From positions 744,001 through 808,000 of the forward strand of contig NZ_CP009459.1 in NCBI RefSeq assembly GCF_000758325.1: 64,000 bases of DNA. The letters run 5' to 3'. Both the position numbers and the translations under genes were made by a program. The DNA is from Cedecea neteri (GTDB lineage: Bacteria > Pseudomonadota > Gammaproteobacteria > Enterobacterales > Enterobacteriaceae). The notes under the pieces are model-generated. The model was not told where the DNA came from. It was given only the letters and a program-made list of their open reading frames with translations, and ran no database searches. Below, piece by piece: positions 1 through 9,550 of the stretch (within the stretch, counting starts at the first letter, position 1; each line of letters starts with the position of its first letter).

Positions 1-171
1 ACCGGCCTTCTCCAGCGTCTTTAAAGCCGCCTGAGTTAGCCCCACGGAAAAGCCGCATTCACCTGCTAATTCATCTATGGTTTTCAGTCTGTTACCACAT
101 TTCTCACCCAGTAAATAACGGGCCAGACTGGATTGGGCAACGCCCTCTTTTTTAATAAAGCTGCGGCTCAT
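1..171 (-). CDS. yhfZ: YhfZ-like helix-turn-helix regulator, N-terminal part
   Basis: Only the first 57 codons lie in the window; the gene runs off the left edge. The peptide starts MSRSFIKKEG and continues through a GEKCGNRLKTIDELAGECG segment that reads like the winged-helix DNA-binding N-terminus of E. coli YhfZ. In E. coli, yhfZ is also the immediate neighbour of trpS, on the same strand. Its role there is not established; it lies at the end of the yhf cluster of putative amino-acid or phosphonate metabolism genes. The ATG at 169-171 is the only plausible start. The rest of the protein and the state of the yhf cluster cannot be judged here. Confidence 0.8.
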   Translation of the reverse strand, partial: MSRSFIKKEGVAQSSLARYLLGEKCGNRLKTIDELAGECGFSVGLTQAALKTLEKAG

Positions 172-261
172 CAGTTATCTTCAATTTATTGAATGAATAT
201 ATCTTCATAAAATTGAATATAGATGGCAAAGGGGAAAATGACAAAAGGAGAATGCAGTCAC

Positions 262-295
262 AAAAAAGAAATAACCCGCCAGGCGGCGGGTTATT
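262..295 (-). terminator. Intrinsic terminator after trpS
   Basis: An 11-bp perfect stem (270-280 pairs with 285-295) has a 4-nt loop. On the minus strand it is followed by a T-rich run, seen as A-rich 255-270 on the plus strand. It sits just past the trpS stop and would end the aroK-to-trpS transcript before yhfZ. Confidence 0.85.
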
Positions 296-307
296 CATAG
301 GGAAAGA

Positions 308-1312
308 TTATGGGTGGGCGACGAAACCGATCGCCTCATACACCTTTTTCAGCGTCTCACCGGCACGAGCACGGGCTTTTTCAGAGCCCTCTTTCATAAC
401 CTGCTGCAGGAAAGCTTCGTCGTTACGGTAACGGTGATAGCGCTCCTGAAGCTCGGTCAGCATACCGGACACGGCTTCCGCCACTTCGCCCTTCAGATGA
501 CCATACATCTTGCCTTCAAAGCTGGCTTCCAGCTCAGGAATCGCTTTGCCGGTGACGCCGGAAAGAATGTCCAGCAGGTTAGAAACGCCCGCTTTCTCTT
601 TCACGTCGTAGCGAACGACAGGCGGCTCTTCGGAGTCGGTGACCGCGCGCTTGATCTTCTTCACCACGGATTTCGGATCTTCCAGCAGGCCGATGACGTT
701 ATTACGGTTATCGTCAGACTTGGACATCTTCTTGGTCGGCTCCAGCAGGGACATCACGCGGGCACCGGACTTAGGAATAAATGGCTCAGGCACTTTGAAG
801 ATGTCGCCGTACAGCGCGTTGAAGCGGCTGGCCACGTCGCGGCTCAGCTCCAGATGCTGTTTCTGGTCTTCGCCCACCGGGACCTGATTGGTCTGGTACA
901 GCAGAATGTCTGCCGCCATCAGCACCGGGTAATCAAACAGGCCGGCGTTGATGTTTTCTTCATAGCGGGCAGATTTGTCCTTGAACTGCGTCATGCGGCT
1001 CAGCTCGCCGAAATAGGTGTAGCAGTTCAGCACCCAGCCCAGCTGTGCGTGTTCCGGCACGTGGGACTGAACGAAGATGGTGCTTTTTTTCGGGTCAATG
1101 CCGCAGGCCAGATACAGCGCCAGGGTGTCCAGCGTCGCTTTACGCAACGCGGTTGGGTCCTGGCGAACGGTGATCGCATGCTGGTCAACGATGCAGTAAA
1201 TGCAGTGGTAATCATCCTGCATGTTTACCCACTGACGCAGCGCACCCATGTAGTTACCGATAGTTAATTCGCCTGACGGCTGGGCGCCGCTAAATACGAT
1301 GGGCTTACTCAT
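308..1312 (-). CDS. trpS: Tryptophanyl-tRNA synthetase
   Basis: Class I aminoacyl-tRNA synthetase that charges tRNA-Trp with tryptophan in the cytosol. At 334 residues it is the normal bacterial length. The HIGH-equivalent TIGN is at residues 17-20 and the KMSKS loop at 195-199, both intact; the DxADILLYQ region of the Rossmann fold is also present. It is the last gene of the aroK-aroB-damX-dam-rpe-gph-trpS run. Its start overlaps the end of gph by 8 bases, which suggests translational coupling. A strong terminator follows. Identification is secure. Confidence 0.98.
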   Translation of the reverse strand: MSKPIVFSGAQPSGELTIGNYMGALRQWVNMQDDYHCIYCIVDQHAITVRQDPTALRKATLDTLALYLACGIDPKKSTIFVQSHVPEHAQLGWVLNCYTYFGELSRMTQFKDKSARYEENINAGLFDYPVLMAADILLYQTNQVPVGEDQKQHLELSRDVASRFNALYGDIFKVPEPFIPKSGARVMSLLEPTKKMSKSDDNRNNVIGLLEDPKSVVKKIKRAVTDSEEPPVVRYDVKEKAGVSNLLDILSGVTGKAIPELEASFEGKMYGHLKGEVAEAVSGMLTELQERYHRYRNDEAFLQQVMKEGSEKARARAGETLKKVYEAIGFVAHP

Positions 1313-2018
1313 GTTCTGCTTCCTGATTTGCTAAAGGTGGTAGCCCGAAAGCGGGCAATAAGTCTTCGAAACGATCGAACACAACGTCCGGGTTGCTCAG
1401 CCCAATCGCTTCGCCATAGTTATAGCCCCAGGTCAGGCCGACGCTCGGGCAGCCAGCCGCCTGTGCAGCCTGAATGTCATTGCGGGAATCGCCGACAAAA
1501 AGCAGCTCATCCGCAGCCAGCCCCAGGGTTTCCATGACTTTGTACAGCGCTTCCGGGTGTGGCTTCTTCTCTTTCACATCGTCACCGCCGATGATGGTCT
1601 GGAAATAATGGGCAATGCCCAGATCTTCCAGCAGCGGCGTGACAAAAGGCGTGGGTTTGTTGGTGACGACGGCGAGCGGCAGGCCTTTCTCTTTCAGAGC
1701 AGCAAGCGTTGCGGCTACGCCCGGGAACAAGAAGCTCCCCTCTTCCACCGTTTCCGTATAGTAGCGGTCGAACAGTTTGCGCGCCATATTCAACTGGGCG
1801 AGGTCGGGTTCTTTATCTTTCAGCGACCACTTAAGCGCCCGCTGCATCATGATATCTGCACCGTTGCCGATCCAGGTGACGACGCGATCTTCACCTGCCA
1901 CTGGCAGTTCAAGCGCATAAAGCGCCAGATCAACGGCCTGACTCAGGCCAAGCGCCGTGTCGATGAGCGTGCCGTCGAGATCGAAGGCAACGCCCCGAAT
2001 TTTTTTAAACTTCTCCAT
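1305..2018 (-). CDS. gph: Phosphoglycolate phosphatase
   Basis: HAD-superfamily phosphatase that hydrolyses 2-phosphoglycolate, a product of oxidative DNA-end repair, to glycolate. It has 237 residues. The catalytic motif FDLDGT carries Asp13 and Asp15, a VTNKP motif II follows mid-protein, and FVGDSRND supplies the Mg-binding aspartates near the C-terminus. It overlaps rpe by 14 bases upstream and trpS by 8 bases downstream, a compact arrangement typical of the dam superoperon. The placement and whole-length match to E. coli Gph make the specific call strong. Confidence 0.96.
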   Translation of the reverse strand: MEKFKKIRGVAFDLDGTLIDTALGLSQAVDLALYALELPVAGEDRVVTWIGNGADIMMQRALKWSLKDKEPDLAQLNMARKLFDRYYTETVEEGSFLFPGVAATLAALKEKGLPLAVVTNKPTPFVTPLLEDLGIAHYFQTIIGGDDVKEKKPHPEALYKVMETLGLAADELLFVGDSRNDIQAAQAAGCPSVGLTWGYNYGEAIGLSNPDVVFDRFEDLLPAFGLPPLANQEAEHE

Positions 2019-2688
2019 GACTTACCTTAGCCAGTTCAGAACGCATGCGGTCAACCACCGCTTTATAATCAGGCTGGCCGAAAATAGCAGAACCTGCAAC
2101 GAACATATCCGCGCCCGCAGCGGCGATTTCCGCAATGTTGTCGGCTTTGACGCCGCCATCCACTTCAAGGCGAATATCATAGCCGGACGCATCAATACGT
2201 TCGCGAACCTGGCGCAGCTTTTCCAGCGTGTGTGGAATAAACGACTGGCCGCCAAACCCAGGGTTAACGGACATCAGCAAAATCACATCCAGTTTGTCCA
2301 TGACGTGATCCAGCCAGGAAAGCGAGCTCGCCGGGTTCAGCACCAGGCCTGCTTTACAGCCGTGCTCTTTGATCAGCTGCAGAGAACGGTCAACATGTTC
2401 GGAGGCTTCAGGATGGAAAGTAATAATACTGGCGCCCGCAGCGGCGAAATCAGGAATGATGCGGTCAACCGGCTTCACCATCAGGTGAACGTCGATAGGT
2501 GCAGTGATACCGTAATCGCGCAGCGCCTTAAGCACCATCGGCCCCATCGTCAGGTTAGGGACGTAATGGTTGTCCATAACGTCAAAATGGACGACGTCAC
2601 CACCTGCGGCAAGTGCTTTAGCCGTATCTTCACCCAGTCGGGCGAAGTCGGCAGAGAGGATTGAGGGGGCAATCAAATACTGTTTCAT
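2005..2688 (-). CDS. rpe: Ribulose-phosphate 3-epimerase
   Basis: TIM-barrel epimerase that interconverts D-ribulose 5-phosphate and D-xylulose 5-phosphate in the pentose phosphate pathway. It has 227 residues. The N-terminal [13 protein letters not shown] signature, the [12 protein letters not shown] metal-binding and catalytic segment (Asp36), the DVHLMVKP strand and the LEVDGGV motif with the second catalytic Asp are all present. It starts 46 bp after dam and overlaps gph. The E. coli order dam-rpe-gph-trpS is kept exactly. Confidence 0.97.
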   Translation of the reverse strand: MKQYLIAPSILSADFARLGEDTAKALAAGGDVVHFDVMDNHYVPNLTMGPMVLKALRDYGITAPIDVHLMVKPVDRIIPDFAAAGASIITFHPEASEHVDRSLQLIKEHGCKAGLVLNPASSLSWLDHVMDKLDVILLMSVNPGFGGQSFIPHTLEKLRQVRERIDASGYDIRLEVDGGVKADNIAEIAAAGADMFVAGSAIFGQPDYKAVVDRMRSELAKVSHGEV

Positions 2689-2734
2689 CCGCTTCTCCAG
2701 GAGTCATTCATCTTTCGGCGGCGGGCGAAACGGC

Positions 2735-3559
2735 TCAGGCAACCTTCGCTTTATAAAGGGCCAGAAGTTCGTCCACCTTGTTACGTTTACCACCGTTTCG
2801 GCTGATGCTGCGGCGAGCCTGCAGCTTATGGAAATCGGTGGCGTTCTGATACCACTGGCGAGTCAGCTCGGTGTCATGATTCGAAATCAGCACCGGAATA
2901 CTCTGCTCCCGCAGCCTTTCAGCCAGTTCGGCCAGATGCTGCTGCTGCACCATGCTGAAGCTGTCCGTGTGATAAGCGGTAAAGTTGGCGGTGGCGGAAA
3001 GCGGCGCATAGGGCGGATCGCAATACACTACGGAACCCGCAGCAACGTTTACCATGCTGACATCATAAGACTGGCAGACAAAAGTGGCATTTTTGGCCCG
3101 TTCGGCAAAGTTGTACAGCTCCTCTTCCGGAAAGTAAGGTTTGCTGTAGCGGCCAAACGGCACGTTAAATTCACCGCGCAGATTATAACGGCAGAGGCCG
3201 TTGTAACAATGACGGTTAAGGTACAAAAACAACACCGCGCGCCGGAATTTGTCGGTGCATTGGTTAAACTCAGTGCGGCAAGCGTAATAAATCGCTTCCT
3301 CGTTTTGCGCTTTGGTAAAGAGCAAACGAGACTCCCGCACGTACTCATCTGCACGGTTTTTGACAATGTCGTAGAGGTTAATCAGATCGCTATTGATATC
3401 GGCGAGGACGTAGCGTGAGTAGTCGGTATTAAGAAATACCGACCCCGCGCCAACAAAAGGCTCAATCAGACAGTCGCCTTCCGGCAGATGCTTTTTTATG
3501 TCGTCCAGCAGGGGGAATTTTCCCCCTGCCCATTTCAGAAAAGCGCGATTTTTTTTCAT
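2735..3559 (-). CDS. dam: DNA adenine methylase (GATC)
   Basis: Orphan N6-adenine methyltransferase that modifies GATC sites, guiding mismatch repair, replication initiation control and phase-variable promoters. It has 274 residues. The AdoMet-binding FVGAGSVF motif is near residue 35 and the catalytic DPPY is at 181-184, as in E. coli Dam. The N-terminal KWAGGKFPLLDDI is also characteristic. It lies between damX and rpe in the aroK superoperon. No partnering restriction endonuclease is nearby, as expected for the housekeeping methylase. Confidence 0.97.
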   Translation of the reverse strand: MKKNRAFLKWAGGKFPLLDDIKKHLPEGDCLIEPFVGAGSVFLNTDYSRYVLADINSDLINLYDIVKNRADEYVRESRLLFTKAQNEEAIYYACRTEFNQCTDKFRRAVLFLYLNRHCYNGLCRYNLRGEFNVPFGRYSKPYFPEEELYNFAERAKNATFVCQSYDVSMVNVAAGSVVYCDPPYAPLSATANFTAYHTDSFSMVQQQHLAELAERLREQSIPVLISNHDTELTRQWYQNATDFHKLQARRSISRNGGKRNKVDELLALYKAKVA

Positions 3560-3622
3560 GCTGTCTTACTATTTACACCTTATCCAGCTGTGGAAAGGCT
3601 CCGACAGCGACTGCGCTTATTT

Positions 3623-4915
3623 TCACTTGAGGTCAGACTGCACCTGATGAATAGGTTTTGCCCACGGATTCTTAGCCTGAACGTCGGCCGGCAGGCTTGT
3701 CACCGCGCGTTTTGCATCGTCTTTCGTGGCATAAACACCGCTCACCAGCACGAACCATGGCTGGCCGTTACGCTGAGTCTGGTAAACCATATAGTGCTGC
3801 AGGTTCTCTTTTTTCGCCCACGCATTCAGGTTTGCGGAGTTTGAAGAAGAGCTCAGCTGTAGCGTGTAGTGGCTGCCTGGCGCACTCTTAATCGCGCTCG
3901 CATCACCCGTTACCGTACCGCCAGTGCTTGCCGTCGCTGCTGCTTGCGGTGCCGCTTTCGGCGCAGTAGATGCTGTCGCTTTCGGTGCCGGAGTTGAAGT
4001 GGCTGCGCTGGTTGATGGTGCGGTGACTGGAGCAGAAACCACCGGCGCAGGTTCGCTACGTTTCGCCGTGGCCACTGGTTTACTTTCAGCTTTCACCTGC
4101 GGTTTAGGCTCGGTTTTACGCACAGGCTCAATCACCGTTTTTTTGCGCTCAGGGCGTGATTCAACGGTACGGGTTGGCTCCTGGGTACCAGCCAGCTTAC
4201 GTGGCTCGGTTTTGCTGCCAGCGATTGGCGCGACGGTAGCCGGTTCAGTTGGCAGCGTGGAATTGCTCACCACGTTGTCAATCTGCCCCTGCTGCTGAGG
4301 CTGAGTCAGGGCGTTATTCAGGTTTCCAGGAACCTCAACGCGCTGCTGCCCTTCCGGCTGCGGCTGCGTCTGAGCCTGGGTTGGCGTAGAAGAAATAGGC
4401 GGCAGGGAAACATCCTGCGGATTCTGCTGGCCAGCAACTGGGGTATTCCCTGCCTGTGGCTGAGCAGCGTTTGCCTGGTCGGCAGGTGCCGCACCGTTCG
4501 AACCGGAGAGATCGATATTCTTCTCCGCGCCCGGTTTTTGCTCGGCACTATCTGGGGAGGATGAAGGGGCTTTCAGGGCTGAACCGATACCGATGATAAG
4601 CAGCAACAGTACCAGAATCCCGACGCCCATCATGATGTGCTGACGAGAAGCAGGCGCTTTCTGTTTTGCTGCCTTTTTACGCCCACGCGCCGGACGAGGT
4701 TCTGCGGCGAGGCCGTCATCACCTTCGTACTCTTCCTCAACCTCTTCTTCACGCTCACGGCGTGAACGTGAAGGACGACGATCGTCCGCATCAAGATCGA
4801 CGTCATCAACGTTGATCTGCGGTTCTTTGTCGAACTCGTCAGGTTTGCGGGAACGCCCAGGACGACGATCGCTTGGATCGGGTTTCAGCTCGTCTTCTGG
4901 TTTAAACTCATCCAT
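3623..4915 (-). CDS. damX: Cell division protein DamX (SPOR domain)
   Basis: Bitopic inner-membrane protein of the septal ring. The N-terminal 90 residues are cytoplasmic and highly charged, followed by one membrane segment at about 94-114. A long low-complexity linker rich in P, Q, A, T and K comes next, and the last 85 residues form a SPOR domain ([22 protein letters not shown]). SPOR domains bind denuded glycan strands at the septum. At 430 residues it is the usual size; the linker is the part that diverges between genera. It is co-directional with aroB, 73 bp away, and dam, 63 bp away. Confidence 0.94.
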   Translation of the reverse strand: MDEFKPEDELKPDPSDRRPGRSRKPDEFDKEPQINVDDVDLDADDRRPSRSRREREEEVEEEYEGDDGLAAEPRPARGRKKAAKQKAPASRQHIMMGVGILVLLLLIIGIGSALKAPSSSPDSAEQKPGAEKNIDLSGSNGAAPADQANAAQPQAGNTPVAGQQNPQDVSLPPISSTPTQAQTQPQPEGQQRVEVPGNLNNALTQPQQQGQIDNVVSNSTLPTEPATVAPIAGSKTEPRKLAGTQEPTRTVESRPERKKTVIEPVRKTEPKPQVKAESKPVATAKRSEPAPVVSAPVTAPSTSAATSTPAPKATASTAPKAAPQAAATASTGGTVTGDASAIKSAPGSHYTLQLSSSSNSANLNAWAKKENLQHYMVYQTQRNGQPWFVLVSGVYATKDDAKRAVTSLPADVQAKNPWAKPIHQVQSDLK

Positions 4916-4988
4916 TTAACACCCCACTCAAAGGCGTATGCTCATCTCTGCATCACGCCCGAAGTTAAATACTATAAAAATTCTAGTT

Positions 4989-6077
4989 TTAAGCCTGCTG
5001 GCAATCAGCAATGGCTGATAGAACGACATCGTGCGGTACTCCACCGCGCACTTCACTCTTCCCTATCGCCAGCGGCAGAATCAAACGAAGCTCGCCGGCT
5101 AATACTTTTTTATCACGCATCATGTGGGGCATATACGCGTCAGGGGACATTTCCTGCGGCCCGTTAACCGGTAACCCGGCTCGTACCAGCAGCGCTATCA
5201 CGCGCTGAACTTCTGCCTCACTGAATTGACCCAGGCGCTGAGCGGTACGCGCCGCCATCACCATCCCGGCCGCCACAGCTTCGCCATGCAGCCAGTTGCC
5301 ATAGCCCATTTCAGCTTCAATGGCATGGCCAAACGTATGACCCAGATTCAGTAAAGCACGTAAGCCGCTTTCTCGCTCGTCTGCGGCAACAACTTCGGCT
5401 TTCAGCTCACAACAACGACGAATGCAATACGCCATTGCCTTGCCGTCCAGCTTTAACAATGCATCGATGTTTTCTTCCAGCCAGTCAAAGAACTCGCTGT
5501 CCAGAATGATGCCGTATTTAATGACTTCCGCCAGGCCCGAAGCCAGCTCCCGTGCAGGCAAAGTCGACAGACAGTCGAGATCCACCACCACCGAAGCGGG
5601 CTGGTAAAACGCACCAATCATGTTTTTACCGAGGGGATGGTTAACGGCCGTTTTGCCGCCAACGGAGGAGTCCACCTGCGAAAGCAGTGTGGTAGGGACC
5701 TGGATAAAACGCACCCCGCGCTGATAGCTCGCTGCGGCAAAACCGGTTAAATCGCCCACAACGCCACCGCCTAAAGCAATCAAGGTGGTGTCGCGACCGT
5801 GAGGTTTTTCCAACAGCGCCGTAAAGACGGTATCAAGCACCGCGAGGCTTTTAAACTGCTCGCCATCCGGAAGAATGACGGTATCCACTTTAACGCCTGC
5901 CTGTTCCAGAAGAGCACGAACCTTGTCCAGATAGAGCGGTGCAAGGGTTTCATTGGTAACCAGCATGGTCTGGTCGCCAGCCTTCAGCGGCCAAAAGGAA
6001 GCCGGGTCATTGAATAACCCGGCGGCAATGGTAATAGGGTAACTACGTTCCCCGAGAGTGACTGTCAGCCTCTCCAT
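4989..6077 (-). CDS. aroB: 3-dehydroquinate synthase
   Basis: Second enzyme of the shikimate pathway. It converts DAHP to 3-dehydroquinate with NAD and a divalent metal. It has 362 residues. The dinucleotide-binding [15 protein letters not shown] stretch, the [24 protein letters not shown] active-site region and the [13 protein letters not shown] metal-binding histidines are all intact. It follows aroK by 58 bp and precedes damX, the conserved enterobacterial order. Confidence 0.97.
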   Translation of the reverse strand: MERLTVTLGERSYPITIAAGLFNDPASFWPLKAGDQTMLVTNETLAPLYLDKVRALLEQAGVKVDTVILPDGEQFKSLAVLDTVFTALLEKPHGRDTTLIALGGGVVGDLTGFAAASYQRGVRFIQVPTTLLSQVDSSVGGKTAVNHPLGKNMIGAFYQPASVVVDLDCLSTLPARELASGLAEVIKYGIILDSEFFDWLEENIDALLKLDGKAMAYCIRRCCELKAEVVAADERESGLRALLNLGHTFGHAIEAEMGYGNWLHGEAVAAGMVMAARTAQRLGQFSEAEVQRVIALLVRAGLPVNGPQEMSPDAYMPHMMRDKKVLAGELRLILPLAIGKSEVRGGVPHDVVLSAIADCQQA

Positions 6078-6135
6078 TACGCGGAGCCCACCTTATTGTT
6101 GCTTTGCCCGCAGGCGTTTCTTGATTAAGCCAGAA

Positions 6136-6657
6136 TCAGTTGCTTTCCAGCATATGGATGATCTGGTTTGCGACCACTTTGGCGCTTTGATCATCGGTGC
6201 GAATCGTTACATCAGCAATCTCTTCATACAGAGGATTGCGTTCACCTGCCAGTGCCTCAAGCACTTCACGAGGTGGAGTCTCAACCTGCAGCAGCGGACG
6301 TTTTTTATCGCGCTGAGTACGTGCAAGCTGTTTCTCAATGGTGGTTTCAAGGTAAACCACTACGCCACGGGCGGAAAGACGATTGCGGGTTTCACGAGAT
6401 TTCACAGAACCGCCACCGGTAGCCAGTACGATGCCCTGTTTTTCAGTGAGTTCGTTGATAATTTTTTCTTCGCGATCGCGGAAGCCTTCTTCGCCTTCAA
6501 CGTCGAATACCCAGCCCACATCAGCTCCGGTACGTTTCTCAATCTCTTGATCAGAATCGAAAAATTCCATATTGAGTTGCTGAGCTAACTGACGCCCAAT
6601 AGTGCTTTTGCCGGCACCCATAGGCCCAACCAGAAAGATATTGCGTTTCTCTGCCAT
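6136..6657 (-). CDS. aroK: Shikimate kinase I
   Basis: Phosphorylates shikimate at the 3-OH using ATP. It has 173 residues. The P-loop GPMGAGKST is at residues 11-19, the [13 protein letters not shown] shikimate-binding Asp segment is near 33-45, the ATGGGSV motif is near 80, and the adenine-binding lid arginines ([11 protein letters not shown]) follow. It is the first gene of the minus-strand superoperon, so its promoter should lie in the 319-bp gap upstream. Position next to aroB separates it from the unlinked aroL. Confidence 0.97.
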   Translation of the reverse strand: MAEKRNIFLVGPMGAGKSTIGRQLAQQLNMEFFDSDQEIEKRTGADVGWVFDVEGEEGFRDREEKIINELTEKQGIVLATGGGSVKSRETRNRLSARGVVVYLETTIEKQLARTQRDKKRPLLQVETPPREVLEALAGERNPLYEEIADVTIRTDDQSAKVVANQIIHMLESN

Positions 6658-6976
6658 TTTTTCGGTACTACTAAGACAATTCGTTGATGATAAACCCGCC
6701 CGGTAACAACTTGCTGCGGCGGGACATGAACTGAAACCTCATAAGCGTGAGTTCGAGAATCAGACTAAAAATTATCTCAACACTCAAGGGGGTTTGGCAA
6801 CCGAATAAATCACCTGGCGCCCGGCTCGGGACGAAAAGCGTGCGCCAGCTTTACCGGTCGCAGGCTCTTAATACCCAGCCTCCCGAAACGGTACACCTTG
6901 TAAGCTAATTCCTCTCTGCCGTCAAACACCTGGGCGCTGATTGGCAGAAAAACCCGCAGGCAGAAGAGGAAAAGCG
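6658..6976. other. aroK upstream / hofQ downstream spacer
   Basis: This 319-bp gap lies between the hofQ stop and the aroK start, both on the minus strand. It should carry the aroK promoter and the 3' end of the hof transcript. I see no coding region with a valid start and no strong intrinsic terminator. One minus-strand reading frame that overlaps the hofQ end is open to 6810 but has no start codon. Confidence 0.5.
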
Positions 6977-8224
6977 CTAAGGCAACGCAATCAACCTGGG
7001 CGTGATGAACACGACTAATTCCCGACGTTGGTGCTTTTTCCCGTCGTGCCGGAACAATTGACCGATAAAAGGAATATTTCCTAGTAAAGGAACGCTATCC
7101 TGGGTGTGGTTTTTCTGTTGCTGGAAGATTCCGCCTAACGCCAGCGTCTCACCATCCTTCACCTCAACCTGCGTTTCAATCTCTTGCTTATCAATGGCCA
7201 AAGCTTCTCCATCCGCGTGCTGGATGCTGCGCCCTGGCATATTTTGGCTGATGCGAAGCTGCAGGCGAATGGTTTCGTGGTGACTTATCGTCGGCATGAC
7301 TTCCATACCCAACACCGCCTCCTTAAACTCCACCGACGTGGCTTCATTTCTGCCATTAGAGACTTGATAGGGAATTTCCGTGCCCTGTTTGATGCTGGCA
7401 GACTGTTGGTGTGCCACCAGCAGGCGTGGGCTGGCGATGATTTCCAACTGCTGTTGCTGTTCAAGCGCGCTGAGCTCCAGCTCAAGCATGCGGCCGTTGA
7501 TTCGGCCAATATTAAACCCCACTGTCGTGGTTGCCGCTTTCACCGCTAACTCACTTGAGACTGCTGTGGTCTGGTATAGCCCTGCCTCCGTATCACCTGC
7601 CGGGGAGCTCCACTTCACGCCGAGCTCCCGTAGTTTGTCCTGGTTAATGGTGACAATATGTGCGGACAGCTCGACCTGCCCCATCGAAACATCCATATCA
7701 TTAATCCAGGCCGCAATGCGCTTTTGCGCCTGCTGACTGTCGCGCACCACCAAACGGTTTGTGCGCTTATCAACGGTAATGCTGCCCCTGGGCCCAAGCA
7801 GTTTTTCTTCATTCGCTTTTATTCCCGCAGCAAGGTCGGCGACTTCCGCGTAGCGCGGCGTATAAACCGCTTGTACCAACGGCTGCTCGAGCGCTTTTTG
7901 CTTACGGGCGGCCTCCTGCTGAGCACGTCGTTGCGCCGGATCCTGTTTCAGCTGGATTTGAAGAATATTGCCCGTCTTCGACGAAGTCAGATTTGCTAAT
8001 CTGAGTACCTGCTGGAAAGCCTGCTCCCACGACACATCGGCCAAACGTAGCGAGAGATTCCCCGTCACCTCAGGTGCAATCATCACGTTAAAGTTTTGCT
8101 GCTCGGCCAGCGCCTGCAAAACCTGTACGACAGGCGTTTCATCTAGCGTCAGAGTGACGCGACTATTCGTCCATGCCGTCAGGGGCATCAGCATCAGTAC
8201 GCCTGCCACGATATGCCTTATCAT
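6977..8224 (-). CDS. hofQ: HofQ outer-membrane secretin (DNA uptake/type IV pilus-like)
   Basis: Secretin-family protein related to PilQ. It has 415 residues. A short signal peptide (first 18-20 residues) is followed by a STN/N0-like region (VTLTLDETPVVQVLQALAEQ) and a short N1-like module. The secretin core follows, with the VELSAHIVTI, IGRINGRMLELELSALEQ and DSVPLLGNIPFIGQLFR motifs. It is the last gene of hofMNOPQ. In E. coli the homologues are needed to use DNA as a carbon source, and natural transformation is not routine. The start overlaps the hofP 3' end, as in E. coli. Confidence 0.93.
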   Translation of the reverse strand: MIRHIVAGVLMLMPLTAWTNSRVTLTLDETPVVQVLQALAEQQNFNVMIAPEVTGNLSLRLADVSWEQAFQQVLRLANLTSSKTGNILQIQLKQDPAQRRAQQEAARKQKALEQPLVQAVYTPRYAEVADLAAGIKANEEKLLGPRGSITVDKRTNRLVVRDSQQAQKRIAAWINDMDVSMGQVELSAHIVTINQDKLRELGVKWSSPAGDTEAGLYQTTAVSSELAVKAATTTVGFNIGRINGRMLELELSALEQQQQLEIIASPRLLVAHQQSASIKQGTEIPYQVSNGRNEATSVEFKEAVLGMEVMPTISHHETIRLQLRISQNMPGRSIQHADGEALAIDKQEIETQVEVKDGETLALGGIFQQQKNHTQDSVPLLGNIPFIGQLFRHDGKKHQRRELVVFITPRLIALP

Positions 8225-8555
8225 TGATTCCTCCCTCTATTTTCCAGTGGTAGTAACGCCCTTCGCAGGTGCCGGTGAGCGTAACCCTCATTTGCCGCTC
8301 AAGAAGCGTGGTCACCTGCACACCTGGCTCCAGAAATAAACCTTCTTTTACCCTTTGCCAGCGTTTCCCTGAGAATTGCATTAAGGCAATGCTTTCTGCA
8401 GAGCCCATCGGGTAAAACACGCCGCGTAACTGCCAGCCATCAAGCCGCTTAAGCAGCGCTTCACAGGGTGATACGGGTAAAAGAAAAGGATTACGCGGCG
8501 ACGACAGCAAAGGCGAACTGAGCGCGACCAGTAGCATCCAACTAGCGGCTTTCAT
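8163..8555 (-). CDS. hofP: HofP, pilus-assembly-like small protein
   Basis: Small exported protein of the hof cluster, equivalent in position to PilP. From the ATG at 8553-8555 it has a hydrophobic leader (MKAASWMLLVALSSPLL) and about 130 residues; longer upstream starts exist but lack that fit. The C-terminal tail is hydrophilic and Asp-rich and overlaps hofQ by 62 bases; E. coli HofP has a similar tail in the same place. The mature part (CEALLKRLDGWQLRGVFYPM) is weakly conserved. The start overlaps the hofO end by 14 bases. Confidence 0.85.
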   Translation of the reverse strand: MKAASWMLLVALSSPLLSSPRNPFLLPVSPCEALLKRLDGWQLRGVFYPMGSAESIALMQFSGKRWQRVKEGLFLEPGVQVTTLLERQMRVTLTGTCEGRYYHWKIEGGINDKAYRGRRTDADAPDGMDE

Positions 8556-9012
8556 CGGTAGACTCCAGAGTGACCACAGCCCGTACCTGTTCCCCGGCTT
8601 CACTCAAGACAAAACCCGGCAGCTTCAGGTTGGCATAGCCGGCCAATTCCCTAAAAAAAGGCGGCACTTTGGGCCAGGGCAGCAGGATTTCCAGCATCGA
8701 ATGTCGTGGATCGGGCTGCCACTTCACCAACCGCCCTCCAGACCGTTTTACCGCAGCCATGGCGGAAAACGTCTCCAGAGGCACTGCATCAGGCAGCGGC
8801 TCGTGTTTCGGCAAAACTGCAATTTTCCGCTGCTGCGAGAGCACATGCTGCCAGCGCTGATGGTTATGCTGTTCCTTTGCCTGCAATTCTTGTCGCAGGG
8901 GCCAAACCAGCAGCCATAAGCAGGCTAAAGCGGTTAATAACAGACACGCCAGCAGGCTCAACACCCGATATGCAACATGCCCGTCAATAAGGCGATCCAG
9001 GTTATTCAACAT
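8542..9012 (-). CDS. hofO: HofO, PilO-like inner-membrane protein
   Basis: It has about 156 residues from the ATG at 9010-9012; a GTG three codons upstream is also possible. One strong membrane segment lies near residues 17-40 (YRVLSLLACLLLTALACLWLLVWPL), followed by a helical and then a globular periplasmic part. This is the topology of PilO-like pilus alignment proteins. The sequence is poorly conserved, so the call rests on topology and on its place between hofN and hofP. It overlaps both neighbours slightly. Confidence 0.83.
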   Translation of the reverse strand: MLNNLDRLIDGHVAYRVLSLLACLLLTALACLWLLVWPLRQELQAKEQHNHQRWQHVLSQQRKIAVLPKHEPLPDAVPLETFSAMAAVKRSGGRLVKWQPDPRHSMLEILLPWPKVPPFFRELAGYANLKLPGFVLSEAGEQVRAVVTLESTDESR

Positions 9013-9550
9013 GCTCACCACCTTGTGGGTTTAAGCTGAAGGTAAAGACCAGACCTTTGTGTTTTTCATCCCGCAGTTCACCGGGCTTGACCTTAAACGC
9101 TCCTGGTAAATCGACCAGAGCTGCCTCAACCCGCTCCAGCTCTCGAGCATCTCCCGCCACGCCAGAGATGGTTGCGCTTTCGTTTTGCCAACTAACCCTC
9201 TGCAACCAGCTGTTTTCGGGCAGCCGTGAGGCCAGCATATTCAGCACGCCTTCCCAACGGGAAATGTTGCCTTTCCGCATCGCTTCCGCCTGCAATATCG
9301 CCAACCGCTGCTGGTAATCTTTCAACTCTGTTAGCTGACGTGATAACAGTGCCTTCAGGGCGGATTCCTGCACCTCATATTGGGTTGTCTGGGCCTGTTG
9401 CCAGCGCACTTTCATGGCGAGAGACTGAGTCCAGAGCAGCATCAGTCCCATAATCAAAAACACGCCACATATTAGAAAGCTGCCCCAGCGTTTTAGCCGA
9501 TGACGGCGTCTTAACGGCCGCCACGGCAGGAGGTTTATCAGCGGCATCAT
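9002..9550 (-). CDS. hofN: HofN, PilN-like inner-membrane protein
   Basis: It has 182 residues. It starts MMPLINLLPWRPLRRRHRLKRW, the classic PilN N-terminus (INLLPWR), followed by a membrane segment and a coiled-coil-prone stretch (about residues 50-90). A small fimbrial-assembly domain comes last (WLQRVSWQNESATISGVAGDARELERVEAAL). The ATG at 9548-9550 shares one base with the hofM stop (TAATG), so the much longer upstream reading is rejected. Known role by family: it links cytoplasmic HofM to the periplasmic HofO/HofP complex. Confidence 0.88.
   Translation of the reverse strand: MMPLINLLPWRPLRRRHRLKRWGSFLICGVFLIMGLMLLWTQSLAMKVRWQQAQTTQYEVQESALKALLSRQLTELKDYQQRLAILQAEAMRKGNISRWEGVLNMLASRLPENSWLQRVSWQNESATISGVAGDARELERVEAALVDLPGAFKVKPGELRDEKHKGLVFTFSLNPQGGEHVE

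Noticed and set aside
6810-7025. Minus-strand frame past the hofQ end encoding a hydrophobic stretch then a basic tail, resembling a secreted peptide
   Set aside because: No ATG, GTG or TTG start occurs in frame after the upstream stop, and no ribosome site is visible. It could be a decayed gene but cannot be supported.
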